Of a stretch of DNA of 10,310 bases, positions 8,229-10,310 are shown piece by piece; within the stretch, counting starts at the first letter, position 1; each line of letters begins with the position of its first letter. The stretch spans positions 8,715 to 19,024 of the forward strand of contig NWUY0300057468.1 in assembly GCA_004151065.3 (NCBI GenBank), written 5' to 3'. The position numbers and the translations under genes are program-made. The DNA comes from Larix sibirica. Taxonomy: Eukaryota; Streptophyta; Pinopsida; Pinales; Pinaceae. The notes below the pieces were generated by a model that worked only from the letters and a program-made list of their open reading frames with translations, was not told the origin of the DNA and made no database searches.

Positions 8229-8272
8229 ACTATGGTCATTTCATTCTTTAGTCCAAGAGACTGGTCCATAGT
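8229..8272. repeat. Inverted repeat ACTATGG/CCATAGT near the LTR start
   Basis: ACTATGG (8229-8235) and CCATAGT (8266-8272) are perfect 7-base inverted repeats separated by 30 bases, just inside the proposed U3 end of the LTR. Significance is uncertain. Confidence 0.4.
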
Positions 8273-8505
8273 AAACAATTTTGGGACATGACAGTCCTCC
8301 CTGTCCAATATTGCTTATCCTCAATCAAGTTAAATCTGAGTGTAGAAGTAACTATTTTCTTTTCCCCAAATTTATGCACAAACCATTTCTTTGCCTCCTC
8401 CTTAAGTGGTGTATGTTTAGATGGTTGTAGCTTCAAGTGAACCAAATCAACAAATTTATTTTCCACAAAATGAATCACACTAAAGCTAAAAATGATATTA
8501 TGATT
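8248..8505 (-). pseudogene. Fragment resembling the C-terminal end of Ty3/gypsy Pol
   Basis: An open minus-strand frame begins after a stop at 8508-8506 and ends at a stop at 8250-8248, about 85 codons. The first plausible start codon (8478) is GTG, so this is best read as the tail of a longer protein. DLVHLKLQPSKHTPLK resembles the short LKLQP segment in the integrase C-terminal region of plant gypsy elements. RFNLIEDKQYW followed by GRTVMSQ resembles the end of Pol, which in many plant gypsy elements carries an F-x-L-E-D-K motif close to the LTR. The frame crosses the proposed LTR start at 8293, as gypsy Pol frames sometimes do. The normal spacer between these motifs is shorter than expected, so an internal deletion is likely. 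No integrase catalytic core is visible upstream. The match rests on two short motifs and could be wrong. Confidence 0.42.
8294..8305 (-). promoter_or_regulatory. Polypurine tract next to the LTR
   Basis: On the minus strand GGACAGGGAGGAC lies directly before TGTCATGTCCC. It is purine-rich with two C interruptions. A purine tract at this place primes second-strand synthesis in LTR retroelements. It is shorter and less pure than the best examples. Confidence 0.45.
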
Positions 8506-10310
8506 CTAATCCGGAGGAGGTGAAGTATCCTCTACTCAATGTATGGCCCTGCAAGGTACTCAGGATCTGCTGTAGAATTGTCAAGCATTGAATTTTAAAT
8601 ATATCAAGATAGTCTCAAAATATCCATCATGATTTTGTTTTTCCAAATATGATTATAGCCAACCAACTATCATACTCTAATGGTTGTTTCCACACGTGAT
8701 TCCTCAATATTACATTTCTTTAAAGGTTGAACCTACCACCATAGATAGTAGTTTGCATAAAAATCCAAGTGAAGTCTACATTTATGTTTCCATAATTGAG
8801 TCTGATCTCTAGAAAAAGAAGTTTATCTTGCTAACTGGTCATAATTTACAACTACTTAATATCTCTAACCAACCCCTCAAATGGTAGTGCCTTTCCCCAT
8901 GCTATTGTATAGCCAACACAACTGAAACAACTAAGTCCTAGAATGATCCCAGGGTCCCAAATGAACATGAGAGATGTAGGGTGTTTACTACATCCACCTA
9001 TGCAATCCATACTATCATCATAAGGAGCTTTCTAAAGAATCCCAAACCAAAAGATAGGAAAATATTGTGTCCATCCTTCATAGATTTTCCCACTTAGGAA
9101 ACAATTCCACTGCTCCACATGGATAGACTCCTTTAATTGATGGTTGGCTCACTCTCTTTTTCCAGCTACTAAAATATAGAGCCAAAAAATACCAAGGCCC
9201 CACTGTTGATGCTGCACCCCTCCAAACATCACTATCATCTGGAATAAATTATCTATTTTTCCATGGAATTCTTGGATCCCACAACCATAATGGAAGTCCA
9301 CCACTTCCAATGCATATTGGAACCTTTATGAATATTTCCAATAGAAAAAAGAAACTCCTCTTGTGCATTCTGCACACTGGTTCTATTACTTACATCGATG
9401 TCATATGCTCCATCCAACCAAATCAAATGGAACTTCCATGTCCTACTATGTACAATGAATGCACCACATGGTAACCATAGATGCCTCTACTATTGTTCAC
9501 AAGACCGGAAAATAAAGTTTGTGTCAATTAATTTTTTACTGATTCAAGTAATACTTTTTCTACCTTGAATATTCATTTATGTTATGTATCTATCCACCTA
9601 ATCCGTGGATATATATACTTATTTTCTTTTTGTTCCATATGAAATGTACTCCTCCACCGCTTCCATGGCTAGGCATTCAACAAATTTGAGAGCAAGGTCT
9701 CTGTCCATAAATAGTTGCAAGTAATATGGTTTCACTCTTTCCATTCCTTCTTTTATGATGTACCGTTCATAACTAAAAACCCCTTCAACAAATCCCCTAT
9801 GTATCTCCTCAACCTGGGTCCTTCATATAAGGTCTTCAATAAATTTGTGTGCACCATGTTAACAATACTTGCAACATCTTCTCTTATGTGACTAAGAGTT
9901 GGATCTTTAAGTCATGCAACGATATCCTTTCAGCAATATGAATACTATCACATGATGAATCACCCAACTCATGTGGGTCATGCAAGCTCCCCTAGTTTGA
10001 ATCAGCCCTTTCATTTTCCTTTAATGACTGAATGCAAAATCATAACGTTCGTGGAATGAATCCACAACACATACTTCATATTTGGAATCTAAAGCAACAT
10101 TAGAGAATTCTTCAACAGCATGATAATTACATTAAATGAATTCTTTCCTATAGTGATACAAAGGACTATTAATGCTGCAAAAAATAGAATTTTTGTCATA
10201 CCTTTGTGTCAAATTTCCATAAGGTGACTCTTCTTGTGCAAAAATTTCCTTAGGCTCAGATGTACTCAATCCAAACTTTGTTGGTTGTGGAGCCAGATCT
10301 TCCAGTATCA
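8506..10310 (-). other. Unidentified, possibly degenerate coding sequence inside the LTR element
   Basis: If the LTR call is right, this should be internal element sequence, but no integrase, RNase H, reverse transcriptase, protease or Gag motif is visible. The minus strand shows stop-poor patches in changing frames. One, 10305-10021, has a single internal stop (10134). Another shifted frame, from about 10030 down to about 9885, includes DPHELGDSSCDSIHIAERIS and one early stop. A third, 9822-9619, is 67 codons without a stop and ends at TAA. A fourth runs from about 9320 to about 8845 with a few stops. I recognise none of them. In the 9300-9000 part more than one frame reads plausibly, which warns that openness alone proves little. 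Possibilities are a decayed 3'-proximal extra ORF, captured host sequence, another nested element, or chance. Confidence 0.35.

Larger units (their letters stand above)
7043..8293 (-). mobile_element. Probable 3' LTR of a minus-strand Ty3/gypsy-like retroelement
   Basis: Read on the minus strand, the sequence starts TGTCATGTCCC (8293 downward) and can end ATGTAACA (to 7043). It therefore has the TG...CA ends of an LTR and a length of about 1.25 kb. Directly upstream on that strand is a purine-rich tract (8294-8305), where plus-strand priming would occur. A TATA box lies inside at 7598-7610, dividing the LTR into U3 (about 700 bases) and R-U5 (about 530 bases). The preceding reading frame resembles the C-terminal end of gypsy Pol. 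The 8293 end is fairly well supported; the 7043 end is the best of several candidates. There is no second LTR in the window to compare, so a repeat copy has not been proven. Confidence 0.58.

Noticed and set aside
1-10310. CRISPR array, bacterial operon, tRNA or rRNA genes
   Set aside because: No regularly spaced repeats, no clustered intact ORFs with ribosome binding sites, and no cloverleaf or rRNA-like stretch were seen. The retroelement types present are those of plants.

Overview
This window looks like eukaryotic nuclear intergenic DNA from a plant with a repeat-rich genome. It is AT-rich and contains no intact gene. Its recognisable coding matter is retrotransposon remains full of stops and frameshifts. 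The ORF1 type (a DUF4283-like domain followed by a CCHC knuckle) is typical of plant L1-clade LINEs. A gymnosperm would fit the heavy, old repeat load, but that is a guess.

Layout. Bases 1-3711 carry no recognised gene. They hold AT-rich DNA, a three-copy diverged tandem repeat (about 1501-1736), a 36-bp alternating purine-pyrimidine tract (2127-2162), and two unexplained minus-strand open stretches (1-120 and 881-1039). Bases 3712-6973 are a decayed plus-strand LINE: ORF1 (3712-5269), then ORF2 starting two bases later (5272) with an apurinic-type endonuclease domain and the first part of the reverse transcriptase. The LINE homology stops before the RT catalytic motifs.

From roughly 7043 to 8293 there appears to be the 3' long terminal repeat of a second retroelement lying on the minus strand. 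The signs are TG...CA ends, a TATA box, a purine tract just upstream, and a fragment resembling the C-terminal end of Ty3/gypsy Pol. Bases 8479-10310 should then be internal sequence of that element or something nested in it. They hold several stop-poor minus-strand patches in shifting frames, and I recognise no retroelement domain there.

The simplest history is nested insertion: a LINE landed in old intergenic DNA, a gypsy-like element later jumped into its ORF2 in antisense orientation, and both decayed. No working gene, RNA gene, CRISPR array or operon is visible. The most useful leads are the predicted continuation of the LINE beyond the window, the stop-codon pattern of the LINE, the unidentified minus-strand sequence next to the LTR, and the ATGACA cluster in the LTR.
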